DNA from: Opitutia bacterium
Lineage (GTDB): Bacteria; Verrucomicrobiota; Verrucomicrobiia; Opitutales; Opitutaceae
Reading direction: 5' to 3'
Assembly: GCA_947461205.1 (NCBI GenBank)
Contig: CANHJG010000022.1
Coordinates: 1-50,332 of the forward strand
Length of the DNA: 50,332 nucleotides
This document shows, in pieces, positions 25,213 to 33,586 of this stretch (positions within the stretch are counted from its first letter, which is position 1; each line of letters begins with the position of its first letter). The notes beneath the pieces are model-generated. The model saw only the letters and a program-made list of their open reading frames with translations. It had not been told where the DNA came from and did no database searches. Both the position numbers and the translations under genes were made by a program.

Positions 25213-26550
25213 ATGTTCGGCCTCTTTCAATCGCAGGAAAAAAAGATGCGGGAAAATGCCGCCAATTGGCTCGAACTCGCGGAGCGGGTCTACCACTTCC
25301 GCCGCGACGTGCTGCCGGCCGCCGAGGTCGGCGAGCTGCAGTCGCAGATGGCCGGACTGCGCTCGCTCCTCAAGGAGCGGGCGGGCGCCGAGAGGCTGAA
25401 GCTCGGCATCGAGGCCACCGAAGAAGTCCTGCGGCGCACCGGCGGTGCGATCTACCCGAAGAGTTCGCTCGTCGAAAACGTCGAGTTCTTCCTCGTCGCG
25501 GCCATCGTGATTTTGGGCATCCGCACGTATTTCGTGCAGCCGTTCAAGATTCCGACGAACTCGATGTGGCCGACCTACAACGGCATGACGCCCGAGGTCT
25601 TCGCCCAGCCGGCGGACGAACCGTCCGCGGGGGCGGTGGCGGCCCGCGCCGTTTTGTTCGGGGCCTGGCCGCATCGGCTCGATGCGCCGGGCGATGGTGA
25701 AGTGCTGGTGCCGGTCGGCGGAGGCCAGAGCCGCGGGGCGGTTCATTCGCGCATCGTCCCGGGGCGGTCGTGGTTGGTCATCCCGACCGACCTGCGCGAA
25801 TACACGTTCTTCGTCGGCGACCGACCGGTGAAGGTCCGCGTACCGCTCGATTTTGACATGGACTGGGTCGTGTCCGAGGCGCTGCTGGCCCCGGGGCGAA
25901 CTTATTCTACGCAGAATTTCAACGCCGCGGTCCGGCGGAAAATGGAAACAGGCAGTCTCGAAGTGCGGGTGGTGGACGGGGAGCGAGTGAATTGCATCCG
26001 CACGGGTCGGACCGTGCGCGCCGGCGAGCGTTTTCTGTCGTTTGATGAACTGACGGGTGACCAGCTGTTCGTCGACCGCATGAGCTACCATTTTGTGCGC
26101 CCGCAGCCCGGTCAGGGTTTTGTGTTTCGCACCGGAAACATCCCCGGCATCGCCAACACCTACGGGGACCAATACTACATCAAGCGCCTCGTCGGCACGC
26201 CCGGGGACGAAATCGAAATCGTCGCCGGCAAAACCAGCGGCGACGGTGTCACCGTCGTGAAATCGGCGGGGACCGGCGTCCTGTTGCGGAACGGCCGACC
26301 AATCGAGGGGGCCGGGGCCTTTCAGGGGAACAACGCGCAGAGCGGAAAATACGGCGGCTATCAGCCGCTGGGCATTTTGGCCCTCGGAGAGAAAGCCAAG
26401 GTTCCGGCCGGCCAGTTTCTCGCGCTCGGCGACAACTCGGGCAACAGCGCCGACGGACGCTACTGGGGTTTTGTGCCCGGCAAGGACGTCGCTGGCCGAC
26501 CGCTGTTTATCTATTTCCCTTTCACCCAACATTGGGGTCCGGCGCGCTAG
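25213..26550 (+). CDS. lepB: Signal peptidase I
   Basis: Membrane serine protease that removes Sec and Tat signal peptides. Residues 89-108 form a transmembrane segment (NVEFFLVAAIVILGIRTYFV), and the catalytic serine lies in IPTNSMWPT (Ser117). The general-base lysine lies in QYYIKRLVGTPGDEI (Lys324), and box E is GDNSGNSADGRYWGFVP. At 445 residues it is long for the family. There is an 80-residue cytosolic helical N-terminus and an unusually large insertion of about 190 residues between the Ser and Lys boxes. It ends the fabD-lepA-lepB unit and is convergent with the first sulfatase gene. Its work load here would include the twelve exported sulfatases. Confidence 0.93.
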   Translation: MFGLFQSQEKKMRENAANWLELAERVYHFRRDVLPAAEVGELQSQMAGLRSLLKERAGAERLKLGIEATEEVLRRTGGAIYPKSSLVENVEFFLVAAIVILGIRTYFVQPFKIPTNSMWPTYNGMTPEVFAQPADEPSAGAVAARAVLFGAWPHRLDAPGDGEVLVPVGGGQSRGAVHSRIVPGRSWLVIPTDLREYTFFVGDRPVKVRVPLDFDMDWVVSEALLAPGRTYSTQNFNAAVRRKMETGSLEVRVVDGERVNCIRTGRTVRAGERFLSFDELTGDQLFVDRMSYHFVRPQPGQGFVFRTGNIPGIANTYGDQYYIKRLVGTPGDEIEIVAGKTSGDGVTVVKSAGTGVLLRNGRPIEGAGAFQGNNAQSGKYGGYQPLGILALGEKAKVPAGQFLALGDNSGNSADGRYWGFVPGKDVAGRPLFIYFPFTQHWGPAR

Positions 26551-26630
26551 GTCCCCCGCCGGGTAAGGATCAGGGGAGGGGGGGCGGAGGGCTGGATTGC
26601 GGTCGAACTGGGCTGGGTCCGCCGCGTCGC

Positions 26631-28160
26631 TTAGGGAAGCGCAGGGTGGAGCGGTGTGCGGCGGTCAGGGGCGACGGGGTAGACCGCGGAGTGTTTTTCG
26701 AGCGACGCGATCAGGCCGGTCATTAGGCGGCGGAGTTCGGCGGGCTCGGTGGCGGCTAGGTTGATCTGCTCAAACGGATCTCGGCCGAGGTGGTAGAGTT
26801 GGTAGTGAGAATTCTCGGACGCCGCGGACGGAAAGTAGTGATAGACGACTTTCCACGCGCCGTCCCGGTAGCTCGTCCAGTAATCGCTGCGGTGCGGCGC
26901 GTGGGGATAATGCATGAGGAAAGTCTCGGCGCGCTGCGGATCGCGGCGACCGGCGAGCAGCGCATCGAGGCGCGTGCCGTCGACGACGTGGCCGCTTGGG
27001 ACCGCGGTGCCGGTCACGCCGAGGATCGTGGGGAATAAATCCATCACCGCCGCCTGTTGGCCTTGGATGGTCCCGGCTGAGATTGGGAGACGCTGCTGGT
27101 TCGCGTTCCCAGCCGCGGGCTTGGCCCAGGCGGCGATGAACGGCACGCGCATGCCGCCTTCGTAGTGCGAGCCTTTCTTACCGCGCAGCGGGGCGGCGCA
27201 GGCGACGGCGTGTTCGTGACCGAGCGGGGCATCGGAGCCGTTGTCGCCGAGGAAGAAGATCAGTGTGTTTTCGGCGATGCCGAGGGCATCGAGCTGATCG
27301 AGGAGGTCGCCGAGCGATTGATCCATGCCCTCGACGAGCGTGGCGAAGGCCTGGGCATTGGCGGGCTTGCCGGAGTTTTTGTAGTTGGCCGCGAACCGCG
27401 GGTCGGCCTGAAACGGCGAATGCACCGCGTAGTGCGCGAGGTAGAGGTAGAACGGCTGGCCGGCCTTGGCGGCGAGGCTGACGTGCGCCTTGGCCTCGAG
27501 CGTGAGCGCTTCCGTCAGGAAGAGATCGGTGCCATGGTACTTGGCGAGGTGCGGGACGGCGCTGGAGGCCCGCTTGCCGCCGTGGCCGAAATTTTCCTTC
27601 GCGAAGTAGCTGCCGGGCGCGCCAATGGAAGCGCCGCCGACATTGGTGGCGAAGCCGAGGGTGAGCGGGTCCGCGCCTTCCGCTGCGCGGGGGCCGAAGT
27701 GACCTTTACCCACGTGGATGGTCTTGTAACCGCCGGCCTGCAACAGAGCGGGCAAGGTGACATCGCCGCGCTTCAGCCCCCGCCAGTTCCACTCCGGTGC
27801 GCCGTTGGGCCCGGCGTTGTCGGTGTCAGGATTGATCCAGTTCGTGGTGCGATGGCGCGCGGCGTTCTGGCCGGTCATGATCGCGATGCGGGTGGGCGAG
27901 CAGACACTCATCGCGCAGAATTGGTTGAAGCGGATGCCGCGCGCGGCGAGGCGCTCCATGTTCGGCGTGCGATAGTAATCGTTGAGCGGATAACGTTTCG
28001 CCTGGCCGGCGGCGTCGGTGAGAAACGGCAGCGAGGTGTCCATCACGCCCATGTCATCGACGAGGAAGATGACGATATTCGGGCGCGGCAGGGGAGGGGA
28101 GGCGGCGCCGGCGGAGAGGAGGCACGACGCGAAGAGGACGGCGGCGAAGAGAGGTTTCAT
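26631..28160 (-). CDS. Sulfatase 1: exported arylsulfatase-like, Cys-type (CSPTR)
   Basis: Exported type I sulfatase that would hydrolyse sulfate esters on carbohydrates in the periplasm or outside. The 509 residues start with a signal peptide (MKPLFAAVLFASCLLSAGAA). The metal site is in PNIVIFLVDDMG, and the formylglycine signature is CSPTR (Cys87). GKGHFGP carries the conserved Lys and His, and FFLGDNGSDAPLG supplies the late metal Asp-Asn pair. It is separated from the other sulfatases by the M13 peptidase gene, with which it is divergent, and has no lysine-rich tail. A longer in-frame reading upstream of 28160 only covers antisense of the M13 gene. Substrate unknown; arylsulfatase A-like. 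Confidence 0.93.
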   Translation of the reverse strand: MKPLFAAVLFASCLLSAGAASPPLPRPNIVIFLVDDMGVMDTSLPFLTDAAGQAKRYPLNDYYRTPNMERLAARGIRFNQFCAMSVCSPTRIAIMTGQNAARHRTTNWINPDTDNAGPNGAPEWNWRGLKRGDVTLPALLQAGGYKTIHVGKGHFGPRAAEGADPLTLGFATNVGGASIGAPGSYFAKENFGHGGKRASSAVPHLAKYHGTDLFLTEALTLEAKAHVSLAAKAGQPFYLYLAHYAVHSPFQADPRFAANYKNSGKPANAQAFATLVEGMDQSLGDLLDQLDALGIAENTLIFFLGDNGSDAPLGHEHAVACAAPLRGKKGSHYEGGMRVPFIAAWAKPAAGNANQQRLPISAGTIQGQQAAVMDLFPTILGVTGTAVPSGHVVDGTRLDALLAGRRDPQRAETFLMHYPHAPHRSDYWTSYRDGAWKVVYHYFPSAASENSHYQLYHLGRDPFEQINLAATEPAELRRLMTGLIASLEKHSAVYPVAPDRRTPLHPALP

Positions 28161-28328
28161 GGGGGGCGGAAGCAGCGAATGAAGGACGCGGGGGCGACTG
28201 TGGCGGAGCGCCGGGCGGACGCGAATCCGAAGCAAGAAAAAGTGGGCGAAGGGACTTGCCGGGGACGCCGCCCCGTGGCCGGGGCACTCGGCGATTGAAT
28301 TTGGTGCCGAGGGCGGCAGGTTGGGCGG

Positions 28329-30368
28329 ATGTCCACCTTTCGATCTACCCTTCTCGCGAGCCTCTCGGCTCTGACGTTCCTGCCGTGGCTTGGGGCTGCG
28401 GCAGCCCCGGCCGTGGGGGACCCCGGATTCAGTGTCGACAAGATGGACCGCTCGGTCGACCCGCGCGCCGATTTTGCGCAATACGCCGCCGGCGGTTGGT
28501 ATGCGCGCAACGAAATCCCCGCGGACAAAGCCCGGTGGGGCGGTTTCAACGAGCTGACCGAGAGCAACTGGGGGAAAGTGCGCGGCATCGTCGAAGCGGC
28601 GGCCGCCGCGCCCGGGGCGCCGGGCAGCATCAGCCAGAAAGTCGGCGATCTTTTCACGTCCGCGATGGACACCGCCGCCATCAACGCCCGCGGCCATCAA
28701 CCCCTGGCCGCCGAGTTCGCGGCCATCGGCGGGGCCCAGTCCGTCGTCGAGCTGTTCGTCATTGTCGCGCGCATGCACCTGCGGCTGGGCAACCCCTTTC
28801 TCAGTTTGGCCTTTTATCCGGACCAAAAGCAGAGCGACCGCTACGGCTTCTACCTGTTTCAGGGCGGGATGAGCCTGCCGTCGAAGGACTATTATTTCTC
28901 GGAAAAGTTCGCGCGCGAGCGGTGGGAATTTCTGGGGCACGTGGCGAAGATGTTTGAACTCGCCGGGGAGACGCGCGGGGTCGCCTACCAAAATGCCGAG
29001 ACCGTCTTCGCGTTGGAGAAAGCGCTCGCCGCGCAGGCCAAGCTCCCGGTGGAGCTCCGGGATCGTCTGGCCAACTACAACAAGATGACCATCTCCGCCG
29101 GTGTCGCGGCCTACCCGGGTGTGCCGCTGGCCGCGTTCATGGCAGAACTCGGTATGCCGGCATCGGTCACCGACGTGATCGTCGGGCAACCGAAGTTTTT
29201 CGAAGGGCTGTCGGCTGTCTTGCTCGCGACGCCACTCGCCGATCTGAAAACCTACGCGCGCTGGCATCTTTTGACGGATGCCGCCCCGCATCTTGCAGCG
29301 TCGTTCGACGACGAGAATTTTCGTTTTTTCGGCACGGTGCTGAACGGCACGCCGCAACAGGAGCCGCGCTGGCAGCGCGCCACGAAGATCGTGGATGCCT
29401 CGGTCGGTGAGGCGCTCGGCCAGCTTTACGTCGCAAAGCACTACCCGCCTGCGGCCAAGGCCCGGATGGACGAGATGATCGGCCGGATCCGCGCGGTTTT
29501 CCGCGAGCGGCTCGAGCAACTCGACTGGATGTCCGCGCCGACCCGGGCCAAGGCCCTCGCCAAATTTGATCGCTTCGAGCCGATGATTGGTTTTCCCGCG
29601 AAGTGGCGCGACTACTCGGCCGTCGAGATCCGCCGCGACGACTACTTCGGCAACGTCGTGCGCGCGAAGCTGGCCGCGTCCCGCCGGGTGATCGACCGCA
29701 CGGGGCAGGTCGTCGACCGCAGCGAGTGGTCCATGACGCCGCCGACCGTCAACGCCTACTATTCGCCGGTGACCAACCAGATTGTTTTTCCGGCCGGCAT
29801 CCTGCAGCCCCCGTTCTTCGATTTTATGGCGGACGATGCGGTGAATTACGGGGCCATCGGGGGCGTCATCGGGCACGAAATCACCCACGGCTTCGACGAT
29901 CAAGGCCGGCGGTCCGACGCCGACGGCAACCTGACCGACTGGTGGACCGCGGAGGATGCCGCGAAATTTCGGGAACGCGCGCAGAAGCTGGTCGAGCAGT
30001 TTAACAATTACCAGGCGCTGCCGGGTCTTGCCATCAACGGCCAGCTCTCGCTCGGTGAGAACATCGGGGATCTCGGGGGCACCTCGATCGCGTTCGAGGC
30101 CCTGCAGCGTTCCCTGGTCGGCAAAGAGAAGAAACTCATCGACGGACTGACGCCGGAACAGCGCTTCTATGTGTCGTGGGCGCAGCAATGGCGCACGAAG
30201 TTCCGTGACGATGCGATGCGCCTGCAGATCGCGCGCGGTCCGCATGCGCCCGGCAATTTCCGAGCGATCGGCCCGCTGGTGAACCAGCAGGAGTTTTTCG
30301 ATGCGTTCGGCATCAAGCAAGGCGACCCGATGTGGCGCCCGCCGGCCGAGCGCTGCAGGATTTGGTGA
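28329..30368 (+). CDS. M13-family (neprilysin-like) zinc metallopeptidase
   Basis: Exported oligopeptidase of 679 residues with a signal peptide (TLLASLSALTFLPWLGAAAA). The N-terminal M13 domain starts VDPRADFAQYAAGGWY. The catalytic domain contains TVNAYYSPVTNQIVFPAGIL, QPPFFD, the zinc motif HEITHGFDDQG (516-526), the third-ligand box ENIGDLGG (Glu577; usually ENIAD), and the C-terminal CRIW typical of M13 enzymes. It is the only plus-strand gene within the first sulfatase block, divergent from sulfatase 1 (168 bp gap) and convergent with sulfatase 2. It may digest peptides from glycoprotein substrates, which is inference. The 154-bp gap after it holds a small CGCCGC/GCGGCG hairpin without a T tract. 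Confidence 0.95.
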   Translation: MSTFRSTLLASLSALTFLPWLGAAAAPAVGDPGFSVDKMDRSVDPRADFAQYAAGGWYARNEIPADKARWGGFNELTESNWGKVRGIVEAAAAAPGAPGSISQKVGDLFTSAMDTAAINARGHQPLAAEFAAIGGAQSVVELFVIVARMHLRLGNPFLSLAFYPDQKQSDRYGFYLFQGGMSLPSKDYYFSEKFARERWEFLGHVAKMFELAGETRGVAYQNAETVFALEKALAAQAKLPVELRDRLANYNKMTISAGVAAYPGVPLAAFMAELGMPASVTDVIVGQPKFFEGLSAVLLATPLADLKTYARWHLLTDAAPHLAASFDDENFRFFGTVLNGTPQQEPRWQRATKIVDASVGEALGQLYVAKHYPPAAKARMDEMIGRIRAVFRERLEQLDWMSAPTRAKALAKFDRFEPMIGFPAKWRDYSAVEIRRDDYFGNVVRAKLAASRRVIDRTGQVVDRSEWSMTPPTVNAYYSPVTNQIVFPAGILQPPFFDFMADDAVNYGAIGGVIGHEITHGFDDQGRRSDADGNLTDWWTAEDAAKFRERAQKLVEQFNNYQALPGLAINGQLSLGENIGDLGGTSIAFEALQRSLVGKEKKLIDGLTPEQRFYVSWAQQWRTKFRDDAMRLQIARGPHAPGNFRAIGPLVNQQEFFDAFGIKQGDPMWRPPAERCRIW

Positions 30369-30522
30369 GGCCCGGAGCGCGCCCGCCGCATCTCAGCGGC
30401 GGACGCAGGGCGGGCGGTCGGCTGCAGCAGAAAAATGGCGACGGGTTGGAAGGGAGCCGGTGGGAATCCAACTCCGCCGCGACCGGCCGTTTTGGCCTGG
30501 CCGGCCGGGATCGGGCGGCGGG

Positions 30523-32079
30523 TCAGTGGGGGATGGGATCGGTGCGGCGGACGGTCTTGCCCTCCCAGATCGCTTCGTCGGTTGTGCGGTCGTAAGTGAG
30601 CACGCGGCTGGCGCTGTTGGGCGCGGGTGGGCGGTCGATGGAGGGCAGCCACTGCTTGTGCTCGGCGATCACGGCGGCGTGCTCGGGCCGTGCGGCGAGG
30701 TTCGTCCACTCGTTGGGATCGTTCTGCATGTCGTAAAGTTCCTCGGTGGCGTCGGCGTAGCGGATGTAGCGCCAGCGGGCGCTGCGGATGCCGTGGTTGC
30801 CCTGGTTGTGACTGGTGATCGCGGGGCGCGGGCGGACGGTGGTGGCGTTTTTGAGCTGCGGGACGAGGCTGAGGCCCTCGAGGTCGGTGCGCGCGGGAAG
30901 GCCGGCGAGTTCGACCAGGGTCGGGTAGATATCGAGGAGCTCGGCGGGCTGCAGCACGCGTTGGCCGCCTTTGATGCCGGGGCCGGAGAAGAGGAGGGGC
31001 ACTTTGGTGCCGCGGTCCCAGAGGGTGTTCTTGCCGGTGATTTCTTTTTCCCCGAGGTGCCAGCCGTGATCGCCCCAGACGACAACGATCGTGTTGTCGG
31101 CGAGGCCGGCCTCGTCGAGGGCGCCGAGGAGGCGGCCGATCTGGGCATCGACAAAACTGGTACAAGCGAGATAACTGCGGACGAGGTTGCGCCACTGGTT
31201 GTTTTCCTTGACCCACTTGAGGCGGGGCTCCGGCAGGTTCCAGTGGAGATACCACGAGAAACGCGGGGTATCCGCCCGGTCGTTTTCCAGGATCTTGGGC
31301 AGCACGCTGTCGTCGTCGGGGTAGAGATCGAACCACTTCTGGGTCGCGTAGCACGGCACGTGCGGGAGAAAAAAGCCGGCGGCGAGGAAGAAGGGCTGGT
31401 CCTTGGGGGCGGACTTGATCTGGTCGACGGTCCAGCTGGCGACCTGGTAGTCGCCCTTGCCGGTGTCGTCGTTGTCGAGCGGCCAGACGCCCCAGTCCAT
31501 GAGCGGATTGTTGCCCATGGGGGTGGCGGGAATGAGTTTTTGCGGGGGCTTGGTGCCGACGCCGCCGATGCCGCCGTTGATCTGGAATTCGGGGCGGGCG
31601 TTGGGGGCGGGCTCGGCCGCGGCCTTGTTTTTCCCTTTGGCTTTGCCCGCGCCGCCGCCCCCGCCGCCGGTGCCGCCGTGATAGATTTTACCGGTGGCGG
31701 CCGTGCGGTAGCCGTGGTCGGCGAAGTGCTGCGGGAGGGCGACGCGGTCCTTCCACTCGGGCAGCGTGCGGAACCACGGGGAGAGGCCGTAGATGCCGGT
31801 GGTGGTCGGGCGCAGGCCGAGGAGCAGGCTGGTGCGCGACGGGTTGCAGAGCGGGGCCTGGCAGTGGGCGTTGAGAAACGTGGTGCCGCGCGCGGCGAGG
31901 CGGTCGAGGTTGGGCGTCTTCGCCATGGGGTGGCCTCCGAGGTGACCGATCCAGTCATTCTGGTCATCGATGGCGATGAAGAGGACGTTGGGTTTTTGCG
32001 GCGCGGCGGCGGCGGTGGCGGAGCGCGGGGCGAAACCGAGGCCGGCGAGCGCGGCGCAAACGAGAAGGCGGGATTTCAT
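30523..32079 (-). CDS. Sulfatase 2: exported, iduronate-2-sulfatase-like, Cys-type (CNPSR)
   Basis: Exported type I sulfatase of 518 residues. Signal peptide MKSRLLVCAALAGLGFAPRS, metal site NVLFIAIDDQND, signature CNPSR (Cys78), GKIYH, FFLPHVP, and TSFVDAQIGRLLGALDEAGL with VVVWGDHGWHLGEKE. The pattern IDD, GKxxH, DAQxGRLL and SDHG.xLGE is typical of the iduronate-2-sulfatase and choline-sulfatase-like branch. A glycine run followed by a lysine-rich loop (GGGGGGAGKAKGKNKAAAEP, about 138-157) is inserted after GKIYH. It is the last gene of the eight-gene sulfatase run, 40 bp after sulfatase 3. The start is the ATG at 32079, after a CCCCC tract with no SD; upstream frame extension is antisense noise. 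Confidence 0.93.
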   Translation of the reverse strand: MKSRLLVCAALAGLGFAPRSATAAAAPQKPNVLFIAIDDQNDWIGHLGGHPMAKTPNLDRLAARGTTFLNAHCQAPLCNPSRTSLLLGLRPTTTGIYGLSPWFRTLPEWKDRVALPQHFADHGYRTAATGKIYHGGTGGGGGGAGKAKGKNKAAAEPAPNARPEFQINGGIGGVGTKPPQKLIPATPMGNNPLMDWGVWPLDNDDTGKGDYQVASWTVDQIKSAPKDQPFFLAAGFFLPHVPCYATQKWFDLYPDDDSVLPKILENDRADTPRFSWYLHWNLPEPRLKWVKENNQWRNLVRSYLACTSFVDAQIGRLLGALDEAGLADNTIVVVWGDHGWHLGEKEITGKNTLWDRGTKVPLLFSGPGIKGGQRVLQPAELLDIYPTLVELAGLPARTDLEGLSLVPQLKNATTVRPRPAITSHNQGNHGIRSARWRYIRYADATEELYDMQNDPNEWTNLAARPEHAAVIAEHKQWLPSIDRPPAPNSASRVLTYDRTTDEAIWEGKTVRRTDPIPH

Positions 32080-32119
32080 GGGGGAAAGGAAAACGTGACG
32101 GGGGCGGCTGGGGGGGGAA

Positions 32120-33526
32120 TTAGGGTGCGGCGGATTTGCTTTTGCGTTTCGGGCCGGCGCCGCCGGCGAGCTCGGTCGCGCGGGCGGGATCGTGCTGGGG
32201 ATTGGGCTCAGGCAGGCGGGCGCCGACCCGGGTGCGCCAGGCAACGAGGGCGGCGTGAAGGTCGCGGGTGCGGGCGGGCTCCCAACCGGCGAGGTTGTTT
32301 TCTTCCGCGGGATCGGCGGCGAGGTCGTAGAGCTCAAGCGCGTTGCCTTCGAAGAACTCGATGAGCTTCCAGTCACCGCGCCGGAGCGAGCTGGCGGGCG
32401 TGCTGTGGTGGTAGTGCGGCAGGTGCCAATAGAGGGTGTCACGCGGGAGGGCGGCGGCGGGGTTGCGCAGCAGGGCGGCGAGACTCACGCCGTCCTGGGG
32501 CTGCGTGGTGGGCAAGGTGGCGCGGCCGAGTTCGACGAAGGTCGGGTAGAGGTCGTGGGTGATGGCGGGGGTGGCCGAGACGTGCCCGGCGGGGATGGTG
32601 CCGGGCCAGCGCGCGAGGGCGGGAATGCGGACGCCGCCTTCGTAGAGCGTGCCTTTCTCGCCGCGGAGCGGCCGGTTCGAAGTGACGACCCGCCCGCTCT
32701 GTTCGTGTTCGATGCCGCCGTTGTCGGACAAGAAAACGATGAGCGTGTTCTCGGCGAGGCCCGCAGCTGCGACGGCCGCCACGATGCGCCCGACCGACGC
32801 ATCGAGTTCCGCGAGGAGGCCGGCGTAGAGCGGGTTGCTCGGGTAGCCGGGTTGCCGCGGTTTGGCGGAGAATTTCTTTTCTAGCTCGGGCGTCGTGGAG
32901 AGCGGGATGTGCACGGCGTGGTGCGAGACTTGGAGGAGAAAAGGCTGCGCGCGGTGCTGGGCAATAAAGTCAACCGCGCGGTCCGTGAGGTATTCGGCGG
33001 TGCGTTGGGGGTTGGGGCGAGTGGTTGAGGCGGGTTGGGTGTGGCCCTGCGTTTCGTGAGCGGTTTTCCAGCCCTGTTGCGTGGGGCCGAAACCTTCGCC
33101 GCCGAGATGCCATTTCCCGAAATAGCCGGTTTGGTAGCCGGCCGCGCCGAGGCGTTCGGCGAACGTCTCGACCTCAAGCGGGAGTTCGCGCGGCAGGACA
33201 GGATCGATCAAACGCGCGTAGGGTCGGCGATGACCGGGGATGTGTTGCGTGATGCCAAAGCGCGCCTGGTCCTGGCCGCTCTGGAGATTCGTGCGCGTGG
33301 GTGAGCAGACCGGGCCCGCGTAGAATTGCGTGAAGCGCACGCCCTCGCGCGCGAGCTGGTCGATGTTCGGCGTCTCGTTGAACCGGTTTCCGTAACACCC
33401 GAGATCGGCCCAGCCGAGGTCGTCGGCGAGGATGAGGATAATGTTCGGCTGCTGGCCTTGGGAGAAGGCCGCGGTGGCCCACACGAGCAGACCGCCGGCA
33501 AGGAGGGTAAAGGGGAGGAACTTCAT
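32120..33526 (-). CDS. Sulfatase 3: exported arylsulfatase-like, Cys-type (CSPTR)
   Basis: Exported type I sulfatase of 468 residues. Signal peptide MKFLPFTLLAGGLLVWATAA, metal site PNIILILADDLGWADLG, signature CSPTR (Cys74) with TNLQSGQDQARFGITQHIPG, GYFGKWHLGG, QVSHHAVHIPL and IVFLSDNGGIEH. These are arylsulfatase A or N-acetylgalactosamine-6-sulfatase-like features. After the catalytic domain the protein ends in a basic tail (GPKRKSKSAAP). It lies 60 bp after sulfatase 4 and 40 bp before sulfatase 2 on the same strand. Substrate unknown; secretion and formylglycine dependence follow from family knowledge. Confidence 0.93.
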   Translation of the reverse strand: MKFLPFTLLAGGLLVWATAAFSQGQQPNIILILADDLGWADLGCYGNRFNETPNIDQLAREGVRFTQFYAGPVCSPTRTNLQSGQDQARFGITQHIPGHRRPYARLIDPVLPRELPLEVETFAERLGAAGYQTGYFGKWHLGGEGFGPTQQGWKTAHETQGHTQPASTTRPNPQRTAEYLTDRAVDFIAQHRAQPFLLQVSHHAVHIPLSTTPELEKKFSAKPRQPGYPSNPLYAGLLAELDASVGRIVAAVAAAGLAENTLIVFLSDNGGIEHEQSGRVVTSNRPLRGEKGTLYEGGVRIPALARWPGTIPAGHVSATPAITHDLYPTFVELGRATLPTTQPQDGVSLAALLRNPAAALPRDTLYWHLPHYHHSTPASSLRRGDWKLIEFFEGNALELYDLAADPAEENNLAGWEPARTRDLHAALVAWRTRVGARLPEPNPQHDPARATELAGGAGPKRKSKSAAP

Positions 33527-33586
33527 GGCGTTGACGAAAGCGGCCGGAGAGGACGGAAAAGGCGCTCAGCGGTGCGAACCGAAAAC

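Noticed and set aside
24745-26532. 595-codon minus-strand frame over lepA and lepB
   Set aside because: Its long open length is explained by codon structure opposite lepA and lepB; composition is biased and no motif is seen.
28161-30320. N-terminal 720-residue extension of sulfatase 1
   Set aside because: The in-frame extension is antisense of the M13 peptidase gene; the signal peptide at 28160 marks the real start.
30301-32364. 687-codon plus-strand frame over sulfatases 2 and 3
   Set aside because: It is antisense to two sulfatases with full catalytic motifs, and its Gly/Ala/Val-rich sequence has no domain.
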